A DNA stretch of 64,000 nt from Bondarzewia mesenterica (GCA_004802705.1 SGPL01000002.1:140786-204785); one strand, 5' to 3'. Counted from the first letter of the stretch, positions 1 through 11,383 are shown. Translations and numbers: made by a program. Notes: a model not told the origin generated them from the letters alone.

Positions 1-845
1 AGACATGCTTCTTTGCGGATGCAATTTCTTTTTACCATTCTATACTGGCGACTGGTAATGAGAAGACGTGCCTGGAAATAGGTCAGCAGATGGAAACCGC
101 GTCTGTTAAATTTTCATCAAAACATGCTAGCAGGGGGGAGGGGGGGTTGCTCTGCATTCATGTGTCGGCACGGTGTCAACGGGTCAAGAGCACGACTTGA
201 ACTTGCAGAAGTACCGGAACAGTGCCGCGGGATGCTAAATCGGTATTTGGTTCAGATCGCCCCGATTCTCAATCCGGGTCCGAGCCACTCCTCTCAGATC
301 TTATATGCATTTACTTAGATACTCCAGTAGACGAAGCTCTATACTCAAGCATAACACACGAATATTAAGAAGATGGTCCGCGTAAATTTATTCTGGTGGT
401 TTGAGCGCTGAAGAAGGCGCTGGGGCAGTGAACATTTTTCTTGGACAAATGTGGCTACTTGTGAATTTGATGTCAATTGGTTTTCAATATAAAGAAAAAT
501 TGGCGGATACTCGGCCAACATAATTCTTCGCTCTTTCAGTTTCGCCCGATCATTTTTGACGGACTGGTGTTCTCAAATGTCAGATAAGGTAAAATGTGTC
601 AGCATTTCGGACAACTTTCAGATTGGCTGACATTTTGGGATGACCGAAAGCCGAAAATGGGTCGAAACCCATCCGAAAGGTACTATTTTCGGTGAGATTT
701 CGGACCGTGGGAAAACCCTATACAAATTTTTGAGGCCGTGTTTCTGAAATGAATTGTCTGTTTCCGGATAATATTAATATTAATATAATGCCTCAAGTGG
801 TGGCGGGCACTGACGCCTACCTCTTGCTTACAACCACCACCTGCT
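1..845. other. Left-edge intergenic DNA, no gene seen
   Basis: No reading frame here has a plausible start, splice pattern or recognisable protein. The last 60 bases before the MFS start are AT-rich, with a short run of alternating taat/atta, which would fit a 5' flank or 5' UTR. I see no tRNA, terminator-like or transposon-end structure. Confidence 0.5.
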
Positions 846-3800
846 ATGTCGGTATCAAATGAATGGGATCCTTTGCTTCAGAATGACTCCCTAGGTCATT
901 TGTCACCCAAAAAGGTCGGAAAGGAACGGCTAGGCCCACTTGATCTTCCAAGACGGACGCGCTATGGTATTCTTGCGGGTATATGGGCAGCAACTTTCTT
1001 GTCTGTACGTCGTTTGCTTGACAATTTCAATGCAGCGAAGTCGCGCTAACGTAAAGTATATCTAGTCATTGAATAGTACGTTTACATCTCAATTGTCTAC
1101 ACAACTTCTGATTTGTCTCATTGGTGCTTTCTGCAGCAACTCTAGTTGCAACATGTGAGTTGAGGTTTGATTAATATCGTGGCTGGGGATGGCGGATATC
1201 ATGGACAATGTCTCCATCGATTCTCGTCCTCCGAAGAAGGTTCTTCTAATCCGGTATTGTTTGGTGCGACCCTTCCTTCTCGTACTCGGAGCGGATCCAG
1301 AAAGCTATTCATTTTGGCTGATGGGCAGCGAATACTTCTTGCACGTGTTTTCCGGAACGACACAGCACACACGAAGTTTCTAGCCTATTTTTCAAGGGGC
1401 TCGTCATGTTGGTCTAAGATCTCGCCGAGCAGCGCCTTCTGAATATTCTGGGAGACGGCACGATCGGAGTCGCCTTGCTACTTTCCAGGCCTCCTGTTTG
1501 CGCCTTTGAGATTTGTAAATCTCTGTCGTGGACTTCTGATCCGTTTGATTTTTTTTCGCATGTGCTGTGCTGTTCTGCTCGTAACCTTCAGCGATCTGAA
1601 GGTAGTCGTTGAGGGTTGGTGGATGGAAGTAACAAGCTCGTGCTTCTAAACCCGCCTCCCAGAAAATTTGATCTCTGGAGGTCATTTCTCACTCGAAACA
1701 AGTTTATCATGCTCTATGTTCTCGGAATAAAACTATGAGGATCCTTTGACGCAGACCTGTTCGCTTGCGTCGCGGGATCGTCGCTTCTTGCAGCGATAAT
1801 GCAGAAGTCTTCGGGACGTCTATCGATTCGCGAGCGGGTGCTACTTTCCAGAAGAACGATTAACTCATAGGCATTTGATTAATTACAGTGCTGCCGGGCA
1901 TCTCATCCGAATTCCATAAATCTAATCAAGCCAGCTGGCTCGGTACATCGTAAGCAACCCCAACGCATTTTATGGCACGATTTCTCAGTTCTAATTTCCA
2001 GGTATCTGCTCGCCACCTGCACTTTCACGCCACTTTACGGTCGTCTTTGCAATGTGATGGGGCGACGAGGCGCAAACCAGACAGCTGTACTATTCGCTGG
2101 CCTCGGGACACTGGCATGCGGCCTGTCAAACAACATGCCTATGCTGATAGCAGCCAGATTTGTAAGCTCCTGACACAATCACTACGCTGTCCTTCAATTT
2201 ACCGGAAAATAGCTCGGCGGGATAGGTGGGGGAGGAATATACACGACTGCGACGTAAGTGCTATTTCCGCTCAATGTTTCGCTTGGTATCAAAATCAAAC
2301 TTCCATGGTTTCAGGATTATCACAAGTGATATGTATAGTATACGGGTGGGTAGTTTTTTCAGTCACTTCCTGTAAAACTATTGAGTTCAGAGACGGTATA
2401 GGCCCGAGGACTCACGCAAGGTATTGCGAGCGTTTTCAGCGGCGTAAGTCACCACGCATTTAAAAAAAAAAGAAAATATTCATTCTCGCCTTATGTAGCT
2501 TGGAATGGGTTTGGGAGGCCCGCTGGGCGGTGTCATCAGCGACTGGTATGATATGCGATATATATTGCGAATCATCATGGGCTTCTCACACGTCAAGGAC
2601 ACAGGCTTGGCTGGCGTTGGGCTTTTCTGATGCAGATGCCGCTTTTCATGCTATCATTCGTCTTGACCTCTATCAATCTCGACTACGTCACACCTGTAAG
2701 TCTTCTGCCAATATCATCCGACGAAAGTTTTTGTGTCCAATCGTGGCGTATTTCAGGGCAAGAGCAAAAATGCAAAGGACGTCCTCAAGCGCATTGATTA
2801 CGGCGGCAGCGCTTCACTTTTGGGAGCGGTGAGTGTCGCTCACGTATAAAATTAGGCCGGTACCAATTGCTTCATGCCAGGTCTTGTCATTTCTTATTTT
2901 CCTCAGTATGCGTTACAACGAAGAATATCCTGTACGTTGAATCCGCCTCTTGCTCATTTCAGCTGATCAAACGCCTCTGGGGATAGTGGAGCGATAGATC
3001 GGTCATCGTTCCTTTCGTCCTCTCATTTGTTTTCTTCATCTTGTTTGTCATTTTTGAGCTCCGTTTCTCGAAGGAGCCCATGCTCGCCCCCTTCCTGTTG
3101 AAACAGAAAATTCCCGTTCTCACGGGCATCAATAACTTCCTGGTTGCAAACTGCAACTTTGCTGTGATGTATTTCTTTCCCATGTGGTTCCAGACGGTCC
3201 CTTTGACGAGCGCATCTACCGCTGGTATGATAATATATAATTCTCCTATTACCTTCGTTTTACTGACTCCTGGTTTGCACAGGACTGCACCTTTTGCCCA
3301 ACAGCATCTCGATGTCTTGTGGCTCTATGTTTGCAGGGTGAGGATCATCGCCCACCGCTAGTTTGATTTTCCTCTAACTGCGAGACACAGCTGGATGATG
3401 CACCGCACTGGGAAGTATAAGATGATCAATCTTATCTTCGGCTTTTTCCCGTTCATAGCTGCGGTCCTTATAACGATGATGAAGGAGGACTCTCCTCCTC
3501 TGCAACAATGGCTGAGCATCGTGCGTCATGATCGTTTCCGCACATGCGCGGTGACGACTGAGATTGAGTTCTAGATACCCCTGGGATTTGGCAACGCTGT
3601 AGTCTTGCAAACAATGCTGAGTGAGCATCTGTCTCATGAAAACTTGATTCGTCGTCTAACATGTTCTCAAGTTGCGCTACTTGCTCATCTTCCCCGTAAG
3701 TGCATTGATTCAATTGAATGAAACGAGACGGAGGTTCAACACGTTCCACATCTCGCAAAGAATCGGCTATGGCCGTTGGGACTGGTTTCGGACAACTATT

Positions 3801-4529
3801 CAGAGGTCTTGGTAAGTGCCCGATCGCACCGTAAATCTTGTGGTCGTCACTCACTCAACGCAACGAACAGGCCAGGTCGGTGGAGTCGGTATCTCATCCG
3901 CGATTTTCCAGGCCACGTTGGATGCTCAATTGCGTCGTCGGATACACGGACCTGACGCAGACGAGGCATGTCTCGGTTTCATCCATCCACCGCACAGGAT
4001 GCACTCAGCCAGCCAGCCTCGTCGTTTCTAGATCCGGAAAAACATCCGACACTCGGCTCGACTCGTTGGCAGCTTACCTCCCAACCTGCAGCGCGAGGCA
4101 CGGGACTCGTACGCAATCGCGCTCCGCACTGTCTTCACGGTCGCGGCCGCATCCACCCTGCTGGCGTACATCGTCCGCCTACCGGCGCGTTCCTGTCTTC
4201 CTTTGCTGCCTTTGTTGTCCTCTCATGTGAAGCCCCTTTCGTTCTTTGCTTTGCGTTGATTTCTTCAGATCCCGGAGAAGGCCCTCGAGCACCAGCCGCC
4301 CAAGCCCACGGACGAGGAGGAACGATTTGCTCCTGAGCCGGTGTTGGCCGAAGAGACGCCCTTTGATAGCGACAGTGAGGAAGATGAAAACGAAGAGCCC
4401 CAGGCCTCGCAGCCCATCCCCGTGCTCAGCACACAGGATAGAAGGCCTCGCAGACTGTCGACGTACCAATCTTCGGACGGCGGTTTGGACTTGGAAAGTG
4501 ATATCATCGGAGGCTCAGCCAGGCGCTGA
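846..4529 (+). CDS. MFS transporter, DHA2-like (vacuolar amino acid permease type), 20 exons
   Basis: Polytopic membrane transporter of the major facilitator superfamily, most like the 14-helix DHA2/VBA group that moves basic amino acids or drugs across the vacuolar or plasma membrane. The spliced frame gives about 609 aa. Family landmarks seen in order: TLVATLLPGISSEF with NQASWLGTSYLLA in helices 1-2, YGRLCNVMGRRGA (the helix 2-3 loop motif), GGIGGGGIYTTA, GLGMGLGGPLGG (motif C-like), and a long acidic cytoplasmic tail ending at 4529. Exons: 846-1008, 1137-1154, 1889-1949, 2002-2161, 2213-2253, 2315-2345, 2402-2443, 2499-2545, 2605-2695, 2757-2828, 2881-2931, 2987-3224, 3283-3337, 3391-3520, 3575-3620, 3672-3695, 3761-3811, 3871-3965, 4032-4184, 4269-4529. 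All phases agree. Odd points: an 18-nt exon 2, a 734-bp intron 2, two GC-AG introns (3966, 4185), and a weak first donor. The substrate cannot be told from sequence. Confidence 0.88.
1166..1883. other. Candidate insertion inside MFS intron 2
   Basis: Intron 2 of the MFS gene (1155-1888) is 734 bp, while the other introns of this gene are about 45-130 bp. The same 10-bp word, tttgattaat, occurs at 1166-1175 and 1874-1883, about 708 bp apart, as a target-site duplication would. The enclosed DNA has no terminal inverted repeats and no recognisable protein. Its longest frame (1404-1685, minus) is unidentified. Against insertion: removing one unit leaves an intron of only 26 bp, shorter than fungal introns normally are, so the repeat may be chance. 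Confidence 0.35.
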
Positions 4530-4974
4530 ACCTGATCTCAAACATCAAACGACATTGACGGATCCAGTTTCTTGTGTCCATATTTGATATCTTGTTCACT
4601 AATCATACCGTTTTGTTTTCTGAATTGCATCATGGTTGCGAGCGCCGGTACGTATGCGGGACTTGTTGAGATCAAAATAGAAATGATGTCGAATTGCTCC
4701 GTCTGAAAATGTTGATCAAGGAAATGGCATCGTGTACTTTACATCAAGGAGATAGAGCATAGGATGCACTCTGATGACCGTGCTAGGAGCGCGGGTATTG
4801 TGTAGGTCCGAAGCGTAGTATCATCCAGATCGTTCTGTTCAAAGTCCAGGAGGACATGCCAGTGGGGAAGTCAGCGGAGACTCCGCAATAGGCTATGCCT
4901 CTCGCTGATTCAGACCATTGTTGTCTAGACGAGGTTGCTATGCACTTTGCCTTTACGCCGTGACCAACGCATCT
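4530..4974. other. Intergenic, MFS 3' flank and 5' flank of the next gene
   Basis: No supported gene. A short frame starting at ATG 4632 runs straight into a splice-donor-like site and could be a leader exon of the next gene, but nothing confirms it. The rest reads as non-coding. Confidence 0.4.
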
Positions 4975-5718
4975 ATGGACGGGGAAACTGCACCATCCAG
5001 CCCGGTCAATCACCGCACACGCCCACTCACGGCAAAGCAGGAGCGCAAGTTGGTCGAGAATCTTGAAGAGCGCTTCCTGGATCTCATGAGGAACTTGAAG
5101 AAGCGGTTCGTCATTCCGTGATCCCCTATCTACTCTGGACTAACCGAGGCGCGCAGGTCCGACCCCTCGTCCACCCTACGGACACTCTCAAGCTATTTGC
5201 AGGCCGCACAGCCGCTGCTCGCGCTAATCCTGCAGATCCCACCTCTGGACCCTTCGACGTCCCTGCGCACAACGTTCCTCCTGCGACTGACGAACGACGT
5301 CATGCATGCCATCCCGGGATATGCCCCCGACGCCGCGACGCTCCCGCAGCTGCTCGCGTGGCTCGACGTGCTAGACAAGGGCTGGCTCGCAGTTCTGCGC
5401 GCGCAGGCGTGGGACCCCGTCGCACACGAGGGCGTCGACCTCGACCTCGACCTTCCCGAAGACGCGGACGCACCACCACGGCGCTCGACACCTGTCAACC
5501 AGACGGAACGTGCACGCCTTCACAGTTTGCTCGTGATGGGCACGGGCGCAATGGAGGAGTGGTTAGAGAAGCTGAATACGGAGGGCGATGATTATGAAGC
5601 GCTGGAGAGGTTGGGGCTGCAGCAAGGGTTTGATCAGTTGTTCTTTAGGTGTCTGGCTGAGATGGGAGGTCTGAGCGAGGCGGCGAATGATCCTTCTGGG
5701 ATGATTGGTACTTGTTAG
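4975..5718 (+). CDS. Hypothetical protein, alpha-helical, two exons
   Basis: Unrecognised protein of about 230 aa from exons 4975-5105 and 5157-5718; the phases fit (CG|G, arginine). I chose the ATG at 4975 because the protein from there starts with an acidic, proline-rich leader followed by a charged helix (RPLTAKQERKLVENLEERF). An in-frame ATG at 4918 is possible. The body is leucine-rich and helical with no membrane segment, signal peptide or catalytic motif that I can name. Codon use and GC content match the neighbouring housekeeping genes, and the long uninterrupted second exon supports coding. It converges with mS33, whose stop lies 186 bp away. I believe it is conserved in basidiomycetes, but that is from general impression only. 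Confidence 0.7.
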
Positions 5719-5904
5719 GGTCTTTGTTGTACGATATTTCTGTAATACGCGCTCATGTTTGAGAGTACCGGAGGCGGCTACGTGCAGACCACAGTTGATG
5801 AGGTTGTCGGTGAGACCTTACTCAGTAGCTCAACAGGGAGTTGAATAAGTAGCATGCTATCTCGCCCGGAGAAGGAAGAATACACAACAACACGAAGCAT
5901 CCGA

Positions 5905-6276
5905 CTACCGCTTCCTGTTCGCACGACGACTTTCACCTGCAACCTTTGTCAAAACCAGTGCGCAGGACAAACAAACGGAGAACGCACCTTTGTTTTTGGC
6001 CTTCTTCGGCGCGCCCTTCCCTCTGATCTTCCTGTCTTCAACATCTTGGAATCGCTGCTGCTCCACCGGATCCACCAGATTCCATCCGGGATTCTCGTGG
6101 TTGAGGGCGGCGAACGAGACTTGTTGGGGGTAGTACTGCATCATGGAGGGCCCTTGGAGGCGTCTGCGCAGGTACTTGGCGCCGGTTCGCTGCGATGTAG
6201 GGTTGTAGGATGCTTGGAATATTGAGCAGCGGAGACGGGTGAGAGCGGCGAGACGGGAGGGTGCGACGGACGCCAT
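5905..6276 (-). CDS. RSM27: Mitochondrial small-subunit ribosomal protein mS33 (Rsm27 type)
   Basis: Small mitoribosomal protein of the mS33 family, a component of the mitochondrial 30S-like subunit. Exons run 6276-5988 and 5936-5905 on the minus strand and give about 106 aa. The second exon completes the basic tail ESRRANRKR. Features seen: an N-terminal region starting MASVAPSRLAAL, the GAKYLRRRLQGPSMMQYYP core, and a lysine-rich end (GKGAPKKAKNK) joined across a 51-bp intron. The length of about 100 aa is normal for the family. An in-frame upstream ATG at 6339 exists, but the ATG at 6276 gives the usual start. Its start faces SUV3 across 212 bp, so the two probably share a bidirectional promoter. 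Confidence 0.85.
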   Translation of the reverse strand: MASVAPSRLAALTRLRCSIFQASYNPTSQRTGAKYLRRRLQGPSMMQYYPQQVSFAALNHENPGWNLVDPVEQQRFQDVEDRKIRGKGAPKKAKNKGAFSVCLSCALVLTKVAGESRRANRKR

Positions 6277-6488
6277 GGAGGCTATTGTGCACAGATTTTT
6301 GTGCAGTGATGAATTAATGGATTTTGCCCTGGGTACCAAAACGGAAAGAGATTCTCACGACGGGCTTGTAACGGAAATTTGTTCGTTCTGACGCTCAGAC
6401 TCTCAGAGCCCATTCCCTCCCTCCTCTTTGCAAAACCTGCACAAGGTCACTGACGGAGGCACTGAGGAATCTCGTTCGAAGCCTGCGT
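6277..6488. promoter_or_regulatory. Shared divergent promoter region, mS33 and SUV3
   Basis: The 212 bp between the two start codons must contain both 5' UTRs and promoters. The SUV3 side is pyrimidine-rich (6411-6435, ccctccctcctcttt-like), typical of fungal core promoters. I see no clear TATA box. Joint control is inferred from the layout and from the related mitochondrial roles of the two products. Confidence 0.5.
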
Positions 6489-8854
6489 ATGCATCGTATC
6501 CCATCATCTCTCTGCTCAAGTTGTCGCGCTCGCTTCGGCCTTACCACTCGTCTAGAAAGCCGCATCTTTTCTAGGAACTATGCAGCTCCCGTAACATCCT
6601 GGAGTCCGAATAAATCTCAGGCTCACCGTCCTACAGCAAAGGATCACTCTCCTCCACAATACAGTTCCAGGCCAGCACCCTATCGTCGCCACCCTACACC
6701 CCGTCCTACCTCTTCTTCCACTCGCGACGAGAGGGAGCCTCATCCCTCACACAATGTCATAGCCTTTCTTAAGGCTCTAATTAACACCTGGCATTCAGCA
6801 GATCATGTTACTAAACGCCTTACCCGCTTCGGTATTCCGAAGAAGGATGTACAATCGCTCACGGGCGCGTTCCGAAACGACGTGCTGAATGACCTCGTCT
6901 TTTATCCCGAAAAGTTCAGCAAAGAGGAACTTGCCAACATCTCTATGGAAATGTCCACGATTGACAGAGCAAACGTTGGCGACAAGATCCTCACCTCCGC
7001 CTTCTACGCTTGGGCCTTCGATCCCGCACGCAAGGACATCGTGCGGCCAGCCACGGCAGACCAAATGCAGCGCCTTCGTGAATCGGCTGACTTCACTCGC
7101 ATCGCGGACATGTTCCCCGCAGCCCGGACCCTGCGCCGCAAGATCATCATGCACGTCGGTCCGACCAACAGTGGAAAGACCCACAACGCCCTTCGCGCTC
7201 TGGCGGCCTCGACGTCCGGGGCGTACGCAGGGCCCCTGCGGCTCCTCGCGCACGAAATTTACGAGCGGCTAAACAGCGGCCAGATCGTTCCGCTGGGTGT
7301 GGAGCCCGACGCTGACGCCGAGCCCGCGGAGGACAGCAATTTCGACACGGACACCAAACAGAGCAAGACCATACGCAAAGTCGGGGACAAGCGCTACGTC
7401 AGGGCATGCAGTCTATTGACTGGCGAGGAGCAGAAGCAGGACCCCGACGCGTCCGTGTACAGTTGCACGATCGAGATGTTCAATTACGAAAAGCGCTACG
7501 ATGTCGTGGTCGTGGACGAGATTCAGATGATCGGAGAGTTTGATCGTGGGTACGCGTGGACTGCTGTCGTGATGGGGGCGTGTGCGACCGAGCTTCATCT
7601 TTGCGGAGAGGAGACGGCAGTTCCTGTGATCGAGGCCATCGTCGCAATGACCGGGGACGAGCTCATCGTTAACCGCTATCAACGTCTCTCGCCGCTCAAA
7701 GTCGCAGACAAAAGCTTGGAATTCGACCTCAGTAAAATCCAGAAGGGAGACTGCATCGTCGCGTTTTCTAGGTCCAATATTTTTACTTTGAAGGAAAAGG
7801 TCGAAAAGGTGACTGGCTTGCGATGCGCTGTCGCATACGGACGGTTGCCTCCCGAACTTCGCAGCGAGCAAGCTACGCTCTTCAACGACCCAGACAGTGG
7901 CTACGACGTCATGATCGGGAGCGACGCCATCGGGATGGGACTTAACCTGTGAGCTGTCTGCCCCTCTCGTCATACTGAACCCCCTGCTGATCGTGCTCCG
8001 TCGGTAGCAAAATCAAGCGCGTCGTGTTCGTGTCGCTCGAAAAATTCAACGGCAGGGAAGTGCATTCCCTCTCAAATTCCCAAATCAAGCAGATCGGGGG
8101 GCGCGCGGGGCGGTATGGCTTGTCGGACGAGGGCGGACTCGTGACGACGATGGACCCGCGGGACATGGAACGACTGCGTGAGGCGATGGACGCACCGATG
8201 CGGCCGCTGCCGTGTGCGCGCGTGGGGTGGTTCCCGGGGCAGTTCGAGAGGGTCATTGAGGTGCTGCCACTAAACGCATCGACCGAAACGGCCGAGGACG
8301 TGATGAAGTACTTGGCGACGCTGCCACCGCCGCTGGGGATGATGCGGAGTGACACGAACAGGACCCGGCTAATTCGCTTTGTGGACACGCACACGAGCGA
8401 CCTCATGGTCCTCGACCGCGCCATGTTCGGGCACATGCCGTTCCCGATCCAAGACGCGGTATGCACCGAGGCGGCGGAACAAATGATTCTGCTCTACCGC
8501 GAGCAGGGCAGGGTCGATCTCCGGCGCGTGCTTGAGAGGACTAACATGCTGGATATATTGAACGACGTGCTCGTGGCGATGGAGTCTGGCTCGAAGACCG
8601 AGATGTCGACGACCGCGCTGCAAGCTCTCGAGTCGCTCCACAAGGTGCTCGTTGCGTACAGCTGGCTGCATTATCACCGCCACGTCGCGTTCTTCGCGCT
8701 CGATCAGGCGACTGTCCTTCGTCAGAAGACGGAGCGTGCGATGGATTATTGTTTGCAGTCGCGCGCGGCGAAGAAGCAGGTGATGCAGCGTGGAGGGGAC
8801 AATATCTGGAGACCTAGTTATATGAGGCAGCCGCCACCGAGGAGATATCGGTAG
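6489..8854 (+). CDS. SUV3: Mitochondrial ATP-dependent RNA helicase SUV3
   Basis: DExH-type RNA helicase of the SUV3 family. In fungi it unwinds RNA for the exoribonuclease of the mitochondrial degradosome and acts in the matrix. Exons are 6489-7948 and 8008-8854, giving about 768 aa. The first 35 residues are rich in Arg and Ser without acidic residues, as a mitochondrial targeting peptide should be. Walker A is GPTNSGKT at residues 224-231, followed by GAYAGPLRLLAHEI. The Walker B/DExH-equivalent DEIQM is at 343-347. The intron falls right after IGMGLNL, and exon 2 opens with KIKRVVF and then QIGGRAGRYG (motif VI with arginine finger). The C-terminal domain is complete. I see no broken motif. 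The start is the first ATG after a pyrimidine-rich stretch. Confidence 0.95.
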
Positions 8855-9264
8855 TTAGCGGTAATAGGTGAGGACTCGGGGTCAGATGTTGGGGGGGACT
8901 CGTTCATTTAGTTTTACCAGTTGCTGGGTACATCCACTCCTCTCAGATTCTTGGGCATTGGATCAGCGCGAGTTGATCCGGTGAACGACATCTTTCTACT
9001 CGCTAACAGCTGCCAAAAGGACCGGTCACTTCATATCAACTTGAGGCTTTGCCTCAGGGATCTTGATAGCACTGTCGGCCGTCTTGGGGAGATGAATTGG
9101 GGATACGATGGAGTAAAACGTACAGCTGACATTTAATAGGTATACCAAGTACAGTCCGTACATATCTATTCCATATTGCACATCCAGCAGAATGGTATCA
9201 TGGGCAATTGAGGCAGTCAGCATCGCGTCTGGTGAGAGAAATATATACTGGAATATCGCAAATC
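8855..9264. other. Intergenic between convergent genes
   Basis: This stretch separates the 3' ends of SUV3 and IPMK, so it should contain both 3' UTRs. No supported reading frame or RNA gene was seen. Confidence 0.5.
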
Positions 9265-10579
9265 TTATGCGTGTGCCAGGGCGCTGCGCACCTCTTCAAG
9301 CCTTCCCTCGAGCAGCTGTAGCGTCGTGTCTACGCCCTTGAGCACGCCGACGTCGGGACCTTCCCCGGGCTTGAGCCGCATGTGCGCAAAGTCGATCAAC
9401 CGTACGGCGTACGGCGCGCCCGGCTTCTTCCTTCCCACCGTGCCCTCTTCCTCTTCTATTTCCATTTCCACTTCCAGGTCCATCCCTTTCCCCTCCTCTT
9501 CGTCATCTCCCTCCTCGTCCTCATCTTCATCAGAGGACTCAGAGTCAGAGTTGACGCCGTCGGGGTGCGCTCCCAACCACTGCACGCCCTGTTCCGCGCG
9601 CACCCAATCGGCTTCGTACATGAGCAACAGGCTGCCGCCGACCATACGCATTTCGACGGTGTTCAGCGCCTCGCGGATCGAGTGGACGTCGCGCGTGATG
9701 CTTTCGAGGATCGGGAGGAGTGTGGACGCTGGGAGACCGGTGTCGACCGCGCGTTCAAGCTCTTCTCCACTCGATTCTCCTTCTCCTTCCGCTTCGCTGA
9801 TGCTTTGGATTCCATCGGTTTCGATGGAGGCGGCTGGTTGTGGGGACGTGGGCGAGGCGATGGGGAAGAAGCGTGAGATGCCGGTGGGTAGGTCTGCGGG
9901 TTTGATGGATTTGCCGTAGGATTTGGGAGTCGGGATCGGAGTGGATGTTGTATTGTCGAAGACCTAGCACCGATCGCGTGTGAGCGATGCGCAAGGGAGG
10001 GAGAGAGGGAGGAGAGAGATATAAGGATAAACACCTGAAAGCCAGTGAGGCGGACGCCGGTTTCGAGCGAGGTCGTCAGGCGCGCAGTTTCTTCCATGCG
10101 CGAGCGCTTCTTGGGCGAGGCGGACTCGTCGTACAGGACGGTGCCCAGCTTGATGTCAAGGATATTCGGTTTGACAAATGGGTGTGATAGATTCTCGAGC
10201 ACTAAGGACTGTGTTTTTTTTTTTCCGCCAATCGAACAGTCGATCAGTCAGTCGATTAGGAAGATTGGTGTGTCGGGACATACTCATCTTTTTGGACCTC
10301 GCCCGAGCTCGCACACTCGGTGGGGACGATGGTGCCGTCGGCGCTCGTGTACCCCGAGAGCCTGAGCGTGCCGTAGAATTTTGGGATCCAAGGGAGCAAG
10401 GGCGCGACGGCGGGATCGGAGACGGTGGTCTGGTAGAACTGGTGCTCGAGTGGGAGTGCGAGCTTGATGAGGAGCGAGCCGTCTTCGGTGGTCTGCACGC
10501 CCGCATGCCCGCCGACTTGGTTGTCGAGGGCTTGAACGACGGAGACGGTGGTTGTGAGCGGGATGGTGTCGGTCGACAT
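9265..10579 (-). CDS. Inositol polyphosphate multikinase (Arg82/IPK2 type)
   Basis: Kinase of the IPK family that phosphorylates inositol trisphosphate and tetrakisphosphate; in yeast Arg82 also binds arginine-gene regulators in the nucleus. Three exons on the minus strand: about 10579-10298, 10208-10035 and 9963-9265, about 384 aa. The family signature PNILDIKLGT (PxxxDxKxG, catalytic lysine) is at the start of exon 2. SLLLMYE, RLIDFAHM (metal-binding aspartate) and the end region with GVLKGVDTTLQLLE are in exon 3. An acidic Glu/Asp-rich loop of about 40 residues lies before the IDFA motif, as in Arg82. The exon 1-2 joint is uncertain: the strong donor gtatgt at 10283 gives the wrong phase, and the in-frame donor (10297) is weak. 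One missing base at the acceptor would explain this. Confidence 0.88.
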
Positions 10580-10660
10580 GGCTGATACGCAAACGGTCAC
10601 GGTTCCCGCTTTATCATGAGCGCGCTTGGCACGTGACTATATCCAACTTGCTCTCCACTC

Positions 10661-11383
10661 ATGTCGTGCTCGAAAAAGCTTGAGGCCTCGAGGGACAAGC
10701 CACGTCGTTTTCCCGGCTTTCGACTCGCCTTCCGATCGGCCCGGACGACGAGGCCTGCCGACCGTCCAAGTGATTCACATCCTGAGGCTCCCTCCGCCGT
10801 GCAATGCAACGTTTCTCTTCCTCCTCCTCCTTCCCTCGCTTCCCTACCATCCTCTGATCCCGCAGCTTCTGTCGTCATGTCTCCAGAGGTGCAGGAGCCT
10901 CCCTGGCCTCTGCCGAGATCGTCCGAGAATCTTCCTGCCCTCTTGGGCGTCGCCATCAACGGCGTGCCATTCAACCCCAACAGAACAGGGGTGACTTTTT
11001 TCTTGTTTTCGGTGTCTCACGCACTCGCTGAACTCATTTCCAAATCACAGATTCCCTGTCTGGATGCTTTGCTGAAGTTACCCAATTTTCCGGGGACGCC
11101 TGAGGATGCTTCGAGGCTACTCGCTGTGGTTCGCAAGATTCGGGACGAACGGATGGCCCGATCGCACCGCGCCCAGGTGGTGCTCAAACACATGCTCATC
11201 CAAACCGAGCTGTGGGAGGAGGAGTTGGAGAGGGCAGAGGCAGAATGGACGCAGGTGATCGCGAGTCTTGGCGTCGTTCGTGCTGCGATACGCAGGAGAG
11301 GAATGCCGATCACAATGCCGCCCGAACCCGAGTCGGGTACGGAGAGTATCGCTGAACTTGAACAAGGCGAAGAGTCATCTTAG
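10661..11383 (+). CDS. Hypothetical protein with C-terminal helical region
   Basis: Unrecognised. The frame is open from 10661 to 11383, and 10991-11050 looks like a 60-bp in-frame intron (gtgact...cacag) joining NPNRTG to IPCLDALLKLP. With that removed the protein is about 220 aa from 10661, or 148 aa from the ATG at 10877. I prefer 10877, because the upstream part (ASRDKPRRFPGFRL) reads like non-coding leader. The C-terminal half has a long charged helix (VVRKIRDERMARSHRAQ onward, then ELWEEELERAEAEW) and an acidic tail. No catalytic or membrane motif. It is transcribed away from IPMK, with only 81 bp between the outermost possible starts, so a shared promoter is likely. Confidence 0.6.
   Translation: MSCSKKLEASRDKPRRFPGFRLAFRSARTTRPADRPSDSHPEAPSAVQCNVSLPPPPSLASLPSSDPAASVVMSPEVQEPPWPLPRSSENLPALLGVAINGVPFNPNRTGVTFFLFSVSHALAELISKSQIPCLDALLKLPNFPGTPEDASRLLAVVRKIRDERMARSHRAQVVLKHMLIQTELWEEELERAEAEWTQVIASLGVVRAAIRRRGMPITMPPEPESGTESIAELEQGEESS

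Noticed and set aside
1404..1685. 93-codon minus-strand frame inside MFS intron 2
   Set aside because: No recognisable protein and no flanking splice or promoter signals; kept only as part of the possible insertion.
9326..9919. Long plus-strand frame (197 codons), Ser/Pro-rich
   Set aside because: It is the shadow of the acidic, low-complexity part of IPMK on the other strand.
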